NCBI GenBank assembly: GCA_902805475.1 | Contig: CADCSX010000003.1 | Coordinates: forward strand, 2,728,001 to 2,792,000 | Source of the DNA: Entonaema liquescens | Taxonomy: Eukaryota; Ascomycota; Sordariomycetes; Xylariales; Xylariaceae | Direction of reading: 5' to 3' | Length of the DNA: 64,000 nucleotides | Shown: positions 49,798 through 61,226 of the stretch, piece after piece | Numbering within the stretch: position 1 is the stretch's first letter | Layout of the letters: each line of letters starts with the position of its first letter | The notes under the pieces: model-generated | The model's input: the letters and a program-made list of their open reading frames with translations, nothing else | The model's database searches: none | What the model was told of the DNA's origin: nothing | Translations under genes and position numbers: made by a program

Positions 49798-50777
49798 TTG
49801 TGTTAGTATATAGCGCATGCTGTTAGTAATTGTAGAGCATAGATGGTATTTGAACTCCGAATCTTTCAGCTGTTTGCTTGTAAAATTGCTCGTTCGTTAC
49901 TTTTTCGTGTTTGTCGTACGTTTAAGGATAGTTTTGCCACTTGATCATGTTCATAGTTACACGATTCTTCCTAGAGTACGTGTTATTTTATTTTTGCCCC
50001 CGAGGACCACCCTCTTCGCCATTCACTTAACACTAACTCTAGAGCCGGAGGATCTACTTGGATATGTGGAGTAAGATGTCGAGGGGAAAACTATACATCT
50101 AGTAGCAGCATCACAACCTGACGCTCTGCGGGAGGTAACATGGAAACTGAACTTGGACTGGTGAATAACTACATGATATTGGAAAGATCTACCATCAATT
50201 GATCTTATCACTTGCCAATAACAGGGGGTTTGTGAAGTGATTGGCTAAACTGTTGGTTTTATTACCTGTTTAGGAAACATAACGTGTAAGGACGGGGAGG
50301 AAACGGGGCATAACTATGTGTAATCTTATATATAATCCAAAGCGGTCAATAATCGACAAATAATATGAAGACATCAAAGCCAGATACTATCATCCCGGCA
50401 ATGGATCCTTTGGTATACTTCACTCAGACCTTTCCCATGAAAATAAAAAACTTCGCTCTGTATTGTCTCGAGATGCACACTATATAAGTCAGAATAGAAC
50501 TATGGTACATAGAAATATATATACCCGCATATCCATCTTCCATATAACCTAACCCTTGATTCGACGCGCCCCAGCGCTTGGTTTGCGTAAGGTTCATCAA
50601 TCGTTCCCCAACTGGGCCAGGACCCAGTTTCCATTCATTACATTAGCCCATATATTCCATGTCGTAGCATGCCTCCCGAATAACTCCTTTAACGTCAAAC
50701 CCTTATCTCATATGTTTAATTACTACAGCGGAAAGCGGGTAGAGAAGCATCAATGACTGGAAAGAGCCATTGCTGTC
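49798..50777. other. Convergent intergenic region
   Basis: 3' flanks of GAL1 and of the Ser/Thr-rich protein gene. No gene or RNA recognised. Confidence 0.5.
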
Positions 50778-51440
50778 TCACTGCTGACGAGCAAATCGCC
50801 GGCTCACAGTAGCGTTCCAGGCAGGGTAAGATGTGTGCCAAGAACCGTCATCCTGAGAGGTACTCGAGCTCCATACCCAGCTAGATACTGGTATGGATGT
50901 TGTCCATGTAGTTGTGGAAGGGATGCTGGTGAAGGGTGTTGGCAGAGCTGATGTGACTACCGTACTTGATGGCGTTGGATGTGTGGTCGACGAGATAGTA
51001 GACTCGGGCGATGCGGATGACGTCGTTAGAGTAGACGCTGTGCTTGGGTAAGCTGAAGATGAAGTTGATACATCATCGTCTTCAGTGACGGTGGTGGTTA
51101 CAACGCTAGTAGTGGGTTGAATATCTATGACAGAGATTGTAGTAGCGACGGTGTGCGTCGCAGGACTTGCAGTAATGACTACTGTGTTGGTAACTGGCGG
51201 AGAAGTTTCGACAATTGTCTTGGTACTCGGGGTAACGGTTATAACAACTGTCTCAACCGCTCCAGGAGTCTTAGTTGAACCTGAACCATCTCCGTTCCCG
51301 TCAATCGGGATTACGGAATAGGTAGCTCGAGCGGCTAATGATTTAGCTGGTTCTCTTCTGCGTATAATGAAAGGCAATGCTGTAGAAGAATCAAATACAG
51401 ACAGGAAAAAGAGAAGAGAGATCGACAGGTTTAGATGCAT
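50778..51440 (-). CDS. Ser/Thr-rich secreted, wall-type protein
   Basis: The frame is open from 51500, but I choose the Met at 51440 because it gives a clean signal peptide (MHLNLSISLLFFLSVFDSSTA). The 220-aa product has an Arg-rich RRRE site soon after, a possible propeptide end. It then shows many VVITVTPST-, TTTVTEDDD- and SSTTHPTPSS-like segments, over half Ser/Thr/Val/Pro, and a C-terminal region with several Trp (TTWTTSIPVSSWVWSS) and a terminal SRRFARQQ. Such composition is typical of heavily O-mannosylated fungal surface proteins. There is no clear GPI signal, so it may be secreted or loosely wall-bound. Family not recognised. Confidence 0.75.
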   Translation of the reverse strand: MHLNLSISLLFFLSVFDSSTALPFIIRRREPAKSLAARATYSVIPIDGNGDGSGSTKTPGAVETVVITVTPSTKTIVETSPPVTNTVVITASPATHTVATTISVIDIQPTTSVVTTTVTEDDDVSTSSSAYPSTASTLTTSSASPESTISSTTHPTPSSTVVTSALPTPFTSIPSTTTWTTSIPVSSWVWSSSTSQDDGSWHTSYPAWNATVSRRFARQQ

Positions 51441-52073
51441 CTTGAACAACACCTCAAGGAGGGGTTTTGCTTGCACTGGTTGAGGGCTGGGATTTTGCAC
51501 CTTACAACTTGAAGGAGGGGAATGATCTGCAAGATGAAGAAGAGAATTTTGACCTGCCGTGGCATATATGGCCTTTTATTACGCATTACACATATCATCT
51601 ACGATTCAAAATATTCGGATGGTTGGGAATCAAACAAGGCTTGTTTGTAGCAGTTTGGGGGATGGGATTATGAGGGGTCTGATAGGGAAGTTGTAAGAAT
51701 CCCGTTTGAATAAGTTGGTGGCTGGAGTGTGGTAGTCCTTTACAAGGGGTCCGGTCATGTTTAATAAATGGGTACTTAGGTACATGGTACATATAAAAGT
51801 CATATGCTTGAAGTTGATTGGTCGAATGTCCACGGTTGTCCCAGCCCCAATTTAGTTCCCGTACCTGCATTAGAACCATTGCACAATTGAGAAGCACTTA
51901 TGGAAGTTTTGGGGGAGGATGCACCCATACTTAATCTTTTTCTGAACATTTATTCATACCCATACCAGTACCTAACTCATTTCATATCCATCTACCCGAC
52001 CCTCTATATTTCTTTTATTGAGCACTTGAATAACACTTACATTATAGTCTTCGTTAAAGCACCTTGGTCAATC
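51441..52073. other. Intergenic
   Basis: The leader of the Ser/Thr-rich gene on the left and the promoter of the broken gene on the right. It includes a short stretch (51900-52073) that stays open in the frame of the next gene but looks non-coding in composition. Confidence 0.5.
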
Positions 52074-54527
52074 ATGGGCGTCCAAATTAGGTATTATGTG
52101 GGTGATCCCGACTCGAAGTCTCCAAATGCATTACCATATCTCCGTCCATCAGTGCAGCAAGCCCAGAACTTTTCTCGAACGGTGGCCAAGAATATTTACA
52201 ACAACTAGAGAACGTTGAATCAGATTATTGTATATCATGAAGAGACAATCCAGAAGCGTTGGATACAAAAATCGAAAACCAAACGAAAGAATCTCTTGCT
52301 TGACCTATGGCCCGACATGCCGCTATCACATCGCCCCGATGCTGCCGTTTATAGGAAGCCTGTTCCGACTGAAAAGATGAACATGAGTCCAATGATGTGG
52401 CCCCATATGAACTTAGAGGACCTATGCAAGACGGAACCGCTTTTGCTCATGATTCGCCATCGAGCGACGTATTTACCTGGCCGCTTCGCTCACACTGATT
52501 AGAAATCATTATGGATAGGTTACAAAAGCCCATATTTCACCGAAATACTGCTTCCGGGTTACTTTATATCAATTAAAGAAACCTGTGTGATGGCTAAGTA
52601 CGGCCAGCCTTGTTTTAAAACCAAGGATCAGGATGGCCTAAAAAGTGCTCCATCTAAGGCGTTTTACGACGCACATGCAGGCTATCGCATACTGGCCGTC
52701 CAAGATCGCCTATATTACTTTCTTGTCAGATTCTGTGAAGAAATTCTCCATGATATTTCGGCCAAGGATTTGATAGATGGCGACCTGTCCCTCTCTGACT
52801 CGCCTGATGACTCGCCTGACTCACCCATAGTGGCTACGTTAAAGACCAATACAACAACACCTCGTTTCAAGGCTATCGATGCATTCGAAAATCCGTATAG
52901 ATCCCCTCGCGGTTTTGAGTTCCGTCGTATAGAGTCTATAATTGGTTCCATGACATGTGCTGTCGAAGGCCACGTCATGTCTCTAAGAGAAGATCCCGAT
53001 TACTTCAAGATGATTCTAAATCAAAGGGAAGAACATCACTCTACAAACTTGCCCGACATCAATGGTCAGCCACATTCGCATTCTCTGGGGAATGGCGTGT
53101 TTCGGGGACGAATACTCGGCCATGTTTTCGTCGATGCATTACTAACATTCGGTTTCTTGGAGGCCACGTATAATGCGTCCCAATACCTACACTGCCTTTT
53201 CGACCAGTGGAAGACAGACCCTTCTCGTACGGAGCATTTGCCGGCACACATATTTAAGGCGTTGTACGGACTTTTTTACAGCGTAATACGTGCCAAGTCA
53301 GAAATCATACTTCACTCGCGAGTCTTAGAATGCGTTCATAGTTCGCCCCCACTAAGAGGGTATTACTATTGCACACTTCCCGACTCTTCTGACGACATAA
53401 AGATCGGAACTCGACCTCTAGCCAGTATGACTGAAATCTGCACCGACACTGTGTTCCTCCTTGATAACATAGCTGGCAAATCCGAGACATGCCTTATTGG
53501 GGGTATAGGGGACCTGATCGAACTAGAGTTGCTGACTCGGCGTGATCCTATAGCGAAATCCTTTGTCAGTAGCTGGGTGAATACTCAGATTTCAGTCATA
53601 GGCGTCTTGTCCGAATGCATAGAAATACTTGGGGAAACCGAGCCCTGGATCCTGGGCTTCGATGAATATATGGAGAAATGCCCAGGCGAAGCTGAAGACT
53701 TTTACAAGACCAAATTTCAAGGCGCATTAAATGTGCATAAAATTCCGTCTTCATTCTGGCGCGACACGGCCCAGTCGGTATGGGACCTTTTAATAGGGGA
53801 ATCAAAATATCCCATACGTGAGCCTCGCAATAAGGATGTAGTTAAGAAACTACGAAAAACAGAGTCAGATTTCGATCAATTCTGGATCAAAGTGCTAGTC
53901 CAGATGCGCCGCGCAGGTGTGTCAGAGGTGTGTACAAGACGTGTATTTTCCCGCCAACTGCAGAGGACTCAGCCGTGGATAGAGCCGGAAATAGGACTGG
54001 GAAAAAGGAAGAAAGTAGACGACAATGAGAGCAACAAATTGGGAATAGAGGAAGCTAAAACGAAGAAGATGAAGATGAAGGACGGCGAGGGGACGGATGA
54101 GCCATCTGATCAAACTGTCGACGAAGTAGACGCAGAGACGATGGAAATCAAGACTACAACGGAGGAAAGTAAGAGGGGGAAAGAATGTTCTTTAACGGAG
54201 GATAAGAAACGCCCTACATTCAAGGTCGACAGCCGAGCCTTCAAAGTTTTTGTTACCTTATTATTCGATGGACCCGATCCTTCTTGTCTACCAGAGATCT
54301 CGTGGGATGACCTTGTCCACGCCATGCTGGCCATGAACTTTTCGGCAGAGAAGCTGCTCGGCTCAGCTTGGCTCTTCACACCACTAGACTTAAAACGTGA
54401 GCCGCACCGCATCCTATTCCACCAACCCAATACGACTGGTAACCTGGAGTTTGCGCTAGCTAGGCATTATGGCCGGCACATTGCCTGGACTTTCAAGTGG
54501 GAGAGTTGCATGTTCGAACAGGCTTGA
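52074..54527 (+). pseudogene. Long fungal protein gene broken by two in-frame TAG codons
   Basis: One reading frame of 818 codons from ATG 52074 to TGA 54527 is interrupted only by TAG at 52206-52208 (codon 45) and TAG at 52500-52502 (codon 143). Protein-like sequence continues across both without a shift: SRTVAKNIYNN before the first, RTLNQIIVYHEETIQKRW after it, and WIGYKSPYFTEILLPGY after the second. The third part (52587 on, 646 codons) is an intact globular-looking protein with a Lys/Asp/Glu-rich, NLS-like insert (GKRKKVDD, KTKKMKMKD) and a conserved-looking tail. It resembles a large uncharacterised Sordariomycete family with HRPDFxAFR and LLxLLxxRGR-like motifs, which I know only as hypothetical. 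Both stops would be single CAG-to-TAG changes. A 38-nt intron at the second stop is possible but weak. Most likely a young pseudogene. Confidence 0.7.
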
Positions 54528-55090
54528 CAAATTTAGGCCATAGCCTTACAGGGGAATGTCGAGTTTGGCGGTCTATGCCTACACTTATCCTAGCGTTATT
54601 TCTAGAGGATATTTCCTGAGCTAGGTGTTTACCGTGTTACATGGAAGATATGTGTTATCCCATACCTAGCGTTAGAGTATCACTTATACTAGCCTAGGGA
54701 GTAAGATAGTATTCATTGTTTTTCGATTTTCTCCACTAGTGTCAATCTGCCCCTTATCATGATAAAGCAAAATTGCAGCAAGCGAATACATTTAATTAAG
54801 TCTCTTGGAGCCCACTAATCACGATTCGGTTGAGAAAGCACTTTTTAAGCAACCTGATGTTCATATATATTTCTTTCTCTGCTTATTTCCGTGTGCCGTC
54901 CTCACATAGGGATACGTCACCACGTCTTACTTACAGCCACCTTACGGTTAATATGGCAACCAAGAAGATAGCATATTTGCTAGTAAACACAAACCATAAA
55001 ACAAGACCCATGTTTCCTACAACCTAACCGAATGACGCCGTGTGTGGATTAGATAGAATGGATTCACTAGTATCTGATGATAATAGAACC
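54528..55090. other. Convergent intergenic region
   Basis: 3' flanks of the broken gene and of the Cys-Pro protein gene. Nothing else recognised. Confidence 0.5.
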
Positions 55091-55614
55091 TTAAGCCTGC
55101 TTCGCTCCCGTCACGGGGCAGACACCCGAGGCTCCTTCGACCTGCGGGTGGACGACAACCTTGTCCTTGTGGTGGCCGACCTTGGCCTTCGTCACCGGGC
55201 ACACGTCTCCGTCGGCCTTGTTGGCTGTGCTGGGGTGGTCCGGGGGTAGGACTGTGGTCACGGGGCCGACGACGGGGCACACGCGGTCGTCTACGGTGGG
55301 GTTAGCGAGCTATTAAGGGGCTAAGGGGGTAGAATAGGGGGTAGCTTACCCATCTCCTTGCTCTTGGTCTCGTTGACGACGCCCTTCAGCGCGGGGCAGG
55401 CTTGGGCATCGGCCGAGCCGACGGACTGGGTAGTCGCGGAGGAGACCTCGTCTTTGGGGACGGAGGGGTGCTGGTGTAGCTTTGTGTGGTGCTCCGTCTT
55501 AGCACCCACGACGGGACACGTCTGGCCTGGCTTGGAGAGATCGATCTCGGGGTGCGAGGGAGGTAGAGTGTGGTTCGTTGTTCCAACGACGGGGCATACT
55601 TCTGCGGCGGCCAT
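55091..55614 (-). CDS. Small two-module protein with six Cys-Pro motifs
   Basis: Two exons: 55614-55350 and 55290-55091; the intron (GTAAGC...CCGTAG) splits an Asp codon; 154 aa. It has no signal peptide and no membrane segment. All six cysteines (7, 33, 73, 93, 119, 146) are followed by proline; four are CPVV/CPVT with Gly or Lys next, and one is CPAL. The protein is an internal duplication: each module runs CPVVG, then LPPxHP, then CPVxxAKxxHH, then HP. The intron falls between the modules. Cys-Pro followed by a hydrophobic residue is the heme-regulatory-motif pattern, so heme or metal binding is an idea to test, not a conclusion. I know no named family. GC is higher than in flanking DNA, and the leader is long (about 150 bases) and A/G-rich. 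Confidence 0.8.
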
Positions 55615-56564
55615 GATTGCGAGCTGGATCGTTTGATATAGATAGTTGTTAAAGCTGGGAAGTCGTGTGTAGATGATGATTTGTTTCGTCTGAGGAAAGT
55701 CGATAGAGATGAAAGACGAGCGAGCTACTGAAAGAGGGGGTAAAGAGTCTATTTAAAGTTGCGGGTCGAAAAGGCTGAAATAAAGAAGGCTAAGGCTCAC
55801 CGAATGCTCTCGAGCCTGTCAATATCTCGGGACGACGTCATTCTAGTCTGCTTTGGGTAAAGAGCTGGGAGTTTGATGGTCGTGCTTAGTTTTATAGCAA
55901 TGCTTATTGGCTGATTTGCTCACTTCCCGCCTGTGCAGGTGGTACGACAGTAAGTGGGTCTGGGGTTTAGGATACGTACTGGGATGCCATAGGCTAACTC
56001 AGGAGGAATAGAGACAAGAAAATACCTAGGTTAGGTAGTTATTAAATAAAACTTAAACCTTACATAAATCTTTCTATGCCGATAAATCCCGTCAAGTATA
56101 ATGCATAGGTAGTCATAGCAATATAGGAATATATCTGTTATCCAGGTAGGTATACAGTTCGTACATGTATTTTTAAGGTACTCCCAATTATCAGGTTACA
56201 CTGCAGAATTACCCACCAGAAAAATGTTCTAGAAGCATTATAGCGCCCTTTCCTATGTACTTGCTCACACGTACAAATCCATTTGACGTCAGATCCGCCC
56301 ACCACCTTGTGTAGGCTATGTTGAGTATGTTGAGCCGCAGATCTCATACAATAGCCATGTAGGACTTTTCTTTGTGTTGGTTCAAGATCAACCAACCAAA
56401 ACCCGAATATCAACCGAAACTATTTAAATCCACCAACATTGAGTCATTCTTACTGTGTAACCTAGGTAGGTATATATGCAACCCTTTCATAATTATTTAT
56501 TGTGATTCACTCTTATCTCATACCATATTTCAGTCCAATGCAATAGAATATAACTACCGCCAAT
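55615..56564. other. Divergent intergenic region
   Basis: Promoters of the Cys-Pro protein (left) and the WSC protein (right). Contains CCTAGGTAGGTA-type motifs at 56025-56040 and 56460-56472. No gene. Confidence 0.5.
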
Positions 56565-57094
56565 ATGAAAGCCCGGTTTAACCAGATCTGCCTTGTTTTA
56601 ACATTATTCGGGACTGCATCAGCTGTTCGACAACCTCTCGAGTACGTAGGCTGCTTCGGCTCGCCCACAAACTTGAAGATGCATCGTGAATCTATATACC
56701 AGTCAGTCGGTTTATGTAGGGATTGGTGCGAAGGCAATAATCAACCTGTGATGGCCGTGACAAATAGCACTGGTTGTTTATGTGGCCAATCTATCCCCCC
56801 GTCAGAACTAGAGGAGCCCGAGTCATCATGCAACACACGCTGTTCCGGGTACCCGCATAATATGTGTATGAGTATCGCCGATTATTTGGAAGATGGCATC
56901 AAACTAACTATAGGACAGGTGGTGGCGAAGGTTACTTTTCAGTTTATTATTGTATCCCGCCGGGGGAGCCTGAGCAGGTCCCTAGTTGGGAGACTCAAAC
57001 GCAGAGCGTCGAGCCAGTCAAGACGGGTGATATACTCTCGACGGTCTCAACCGTAAATCAGCCCATTCTATTCGCAGGTTCACCCGAGATATAG
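56565..57094 (+). CDS. Secreted WSC-domain protein
   Basis: Two exons: 56565-56865 and 56919-57094; the intron (GTATGA, CTAAC branch, GGACAG) splits the last conserved Cys codon; 158 aa. A signal peptide at 1-20 (LVLTLFGTASA) is followed by one WSC domain, about 26-112, starting YVGCFGS and with the eight expected cysteines (30, 51, 55, 71, 73, 89, 93, 101) and the CSGYPHNMCGGEGYFSVYY end. WSC domains bind glucans or wall polysaccharides and occur in stress sensors and secreted lectin-like proteins. The short tail (about 45 residues) has no membrane helix, so the product is probably secreted rather than a sensor. Without the intron, the frame would stay open but run out of the domain. Confidence 0.88.
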
Positions 57095-57350
57095 ATTCAA
57101 CATTGGGGGTTGGGTGTCCGGTAGATCCCATCTCGTTTGGTTTTCTTCGTGGAAGGAGTAAAGCGAGTATACCCAATATGCATAGTCGGAAGTTTAAAGG
57201 TCGCATACAAGGGGGGCCAGTTTGTCTTTAAGCTTTTTATTTATTGTGCATTTGTAACTAGTTTATAAATCATTGACAGACCATTAAAGGCCTAGGAAGT
57301 CATTGCTGTCCATGATCGTAATTGACTGGCTAACTTGCACCTATTTTAAT

Positions 57351-57814
57351 TTAAGATGTTCCCGAGCAACCAACAAAGTTGTTACCACTGGCTCCAGTAT
57401 GAGTAATTGCGCCTCCTAGCTTGCAGGATGTGTTAATGACAACCCGATCCGGTCCAGGAGATCCTGTTCATATGTTAACTTGCATCATACACTCTGGGGA
57501 TATCATCATAACTAACCACCAGTATACACACTACCACTAGATAGGAGTGGGAATTCTAGGTATGGTCCAGATACCGAGAACGAGAAACCCTCATAATTGT
57601 TATATGTGTGCGGGTATCCACCGGGTGCGCTTCCGGAGTTATAGTAGCTACAAGCCTTTTGCGCGGCCTGGTTTACTTGCGTAGCGGTATAGTGCGTAGA
57701 GCCACATGTCGTTGCAGCTTGCTGGGCCCGGTCCTCGACAATAGGGGCGGCGGCGACGGATGCAAGAAGAGCCGCAAGGGGCAAGAATACGAAGCTACCG
57801 ACGGAGAATTGCAT
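57351..57814 (-). CDS. Secreted guanyl-specific ribonuclease, RNase T1/N1 family
   Basis: Two exons: 57814-57517 and 57463-57351; the intron (57516-57464, GTTAGT...GAACAG) splits a Gly codon; 136 aa from the Met at 57814 (an earlier in-frame Met at 57835 would add seven residues). A signal peptide ends near Ala23. Active-site residues match RNase T1 in identity and spacing: Tyr67 and His69 (YPH), Glu87, Arg106, His121, Phe129. The intervals 18, 19, 15 and 8 are those of T1 residues 40-58-77-92-100. Four cysteines (37, 55, 113, 132) can form two disulfides. The enzyme cleaves RNA 3' of G outside the cell; roles include nutrient scavenging and, in some fungi, effector function. It lacks the long basic loops of ribotoxins. 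It is convergent with the WSC gene. Confidence 0.94.
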
Positions 57815-60800
57815 GATTCCAACTAGACTACCCAAGCACTCAGGTATAGATAAAGATTTAAGTAGTGTCTGGAGGGTCGATTGGAATAAAGAGATCGACT
57901 AATCAGAAATCAAAAATGGAACGGATGATCACAGACCTACTCTCTATATATGCACTTTATTCCAACCCTTCTCATCGCTCGGTACCTGACGATCCTCCTT
58001 CCTCGCAAGGCGCAATGCGCCGAAGAGCCATTCTTCCGTCTCTATAGCTTACGCAACTCACGCAACTCACGCTTAAACGGAACGACAGTTTCTTCTTCTG
58101 GTACAAGCACCGAAGCATTCCAGAGCTGGGCATGCAGATAGATCACAACTGAAAGCGGAAGGTAATAGATAAACGGCAGAACGTGTCGATAAGGTTGGCG
58201 GAGATTGCGCGATGGTGTGCGCGTGCGGGGCTGAGAGTCTAGTTAGGGAGGCTTGCGCGGGTTCTAGACTGTTGCATCCTAGCCGTGCCGAATATCTCTA
58301 CTGCTATTGGCGGCAAATATCTGGACTTAGATATCGTTGGAACCTACCCTTCCTCTAAAGGCTTATATATAAACTATGTTGAACTGCAATGATCCTAAAC
58401 ACGACAATCTTCAGTTAACCTTCAGTAGTTGAATTTTTTAGGAATTATTCTAGTAGGTCCTTGACCGTGCTGTAGATAAGATATGTAGATACCCTGATTA
58501 CCTCCTACCCCTTGCAGTGAATTAGATATATGGACTAGTATAGTCTGGTGAGACTCGATGTAACCTTTGCTAGTAACGCTATATTAACTGGGTTAGGTTA
58601 GACTGGTACTCAGAGTAAGAATATCTAAGCCATCTCAACGGCATTTAATTGGCCATGAACAATTAGTAGTACGTGAATATAAACATTGTATGCTTGGAAA
58701 TCGGAAATTGGAAATTGGGTTGTGACTTGACTATATCCTTAAATAACTAACCCCCATAAAGTACCTACTATTAACCCTGTATAATAAGTAAGGTACCAGT
58801 GTTTTAATTACATCTGACAACACCATAACCAAATGATGAGATGTTACCAGAGAGTAACTAGTTTCAGTGTCTGGTCTTGGATTAGAAGGGTCTATATCCT
58901 TTTGAGTGAAAACTCGTGTTGCGAATGAAAGAAGATCGCACCCTACCTTCTTTTCTTCTTCTTTTTGATACACGCATGACTCTCATTCTTCTTCGTCGGC
59001 ATGCCCCATGAACACTATCAGGCTGATAGTGGTAAGGGTTTTCAGGTTGTCTAAGCTTCTTGTTAATATTATAATAGCCTGCGAACCAAATGCCATTCAA
59101 TACATTCGATGTTATGCTGCTGACTAGTTCTGACATAGTATTAACTCTTTTGTTAAATATCATCTAACTAGCTTAACGTAAAGAATTAAAGTAAAATGTT
59201 TAAAAAATTATCTCAAGGCTCAAAATTAGAACTATTAGTCACATTATACACTCCCTACTTATATCTTGAAGTGCTAAAACCTTGCCCCTGAATCGTGAGA
59301 CTGGTTAAGGATTAATTGTTGAACGTAACAGGCCTTTTCTAAGAGGATAGAATGAGAGAATATTGAGCGCTTCCGACGAATCTTAGCTACTTAGACACCC
59401 CAAGCACCCAGCGGAGTGTAATCAGAACGGTGAATGACCGTTGTCTTCAAGAACCACTCTGCTTTGAGGAAAAGGGCAACGACATGGCTTAATTCAAAAT
59501 AGCAGTAAATAGACCCAACAAATTTATGTGATATGCCTACCTGCCTACCAATATAACGCGATGTAAAAGCGATTATATGCATTCGATATGGATATGCCTG
59601 TGTTACCAGGTCAGGTACTTGGACCAATGGACCTTTTCGATCCAAAATCGCTTGCCAAGCCGTAACATTGGTAGCAGAGCATGTCTTTAGCTGCAACTAT
59701 CTTCGACAACGTCACCGCATAAGGTTTGTACTACATAATAAATCTTGAATTACGAATTCTAAGCTTGTATTGGTTCGAGGTGATACAATATCAAGTAAGT
59801 ACGTACTTAAAGTTGTAATGCACTATCTAATCGAGTTACTAGCGATTATTGCATTACATGATTACATGTTTAGAGTGGTAGTTTAAGTCTTCTTATCGAG
59901 CCATCAGGATCAAGGTGTAGTTTGCTAGTGCTTCTAGTGATGGGCGGCGTTGGGTTTATACGAAATATCAACTACATAGTACCTCTATATACAAACAAAG
60001 TGCTCGTGCGCGTCTAGTGTACTAAAGACTAAAGATACACTTCTGGGTATGTAGGTATCCAATCGGCTTTACTGGCAACTTCCCCATGTAGTGTATTGTG
60101 AAACTAATGACCAACCAGAACCCAAGAAGGAGTACATAGTAAATCGGGACTATGTAGATCGCTGTCGAAGGCTTAGCACCGGGATTCGGGATAGTTGAAA
60201 CGCTGCAACCGGGGTATAAATGTCTCCGTGAACCCACTCTGTGCGCTTTGGGTGTAAGTACGTTTCGAAGGAGTACCTTAGCTTAGGTTCTATTCCTAAC
60301 TGTTATTCTTTCGTAGCATATGAAACCTCAGGATGGTAAGAAAATAGGGAAACCATCAAATATTTTATTGCGAAACGTTAATAAATTGTTATATTACTCT
60401 ATTCTACTATTTTGGATTGAATTACTGTATATATTTGAAATAGCTGTGATATTACTAGCCGTAATTACATAACATAGACCCCGGTTTCAGTCCCCAGTCT
60501 CGAAGATAGATACTACCTAGGTTAGTACAGTACTTGGGATAGTAGCGCCGGCAGATCCAATAAATATAGACGAATGACCCTGGATGATTTCCATACTAAG
60601 TTTACAATGTTACTACCGGCAGATCATTGAAATAAGCATAATTACACGCGTCAGCTTTAAAAAGCTATTCTCAAGTGATTGGAGAATTTCAATCTCGGTA
60701 TCGTTAATACTCCTAATCCCGCTATCCCGCCACTGACTTGGAGCTTATGCATGGAAACCTCATACACCGATGGGAATAAGACTAAATGTATACACAGAAT

Positions 60801-61226
60801 AGACCCAGATTCTATATGTCAACTTATTAACGTTACATCGAATTCGGACGGTCGGAGACATACTGTTGTAATGTCTCCGTCCCGACCCCTGGACATGACC
60901 TCACGGCCGTGGCAATGTAAGGGAAATATGCAAGAGAGGGGACATTTACCGTGTGGATAGAGGATACACCCGTCCCATGCATCCTTAGCGACCCTCCAAA
61001 TCCGACCGTCCGTCCACTGACCGAACCCACTATAGTCAAAGTGCTAAGTAGTCCTCGTCGCCCTCGTCACCTACGCGCCCTGAATGATAGCCACGAGAGC
61101 GCGGCTCGGTTCCCGAGACGGGATTCTAAACTCATATAAGTTAGAACAGATTCCGGTAGGTCGAGAAGGAGATAATCCATCAACATTTCAAAGCTTCTCT
61201 ATTGTGCCTGCGCTGTATTTACCAAC
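57815..61226. other. 3.4-kb region without supported gene
   Basis: AT-rich with numerous short frames on both strands, none recognisable. Two adjacent plus-strand frames near 60.7-61.1 kb are weakly protein-like (Pro/Arg-rich) but have no start or splice logic I can defend. The palindrome AAGTACGTACTT lies near 59795. The final 60 bases form the P450 leader. Confidence 0.5.

Noticed and set aside
60679..61139. Possible spliced gene just upstream of the P450
   Set aside because: Two adjacent frames are mildly protein-like but have no joinable splice sites or family motifs; probably promoter sequence.
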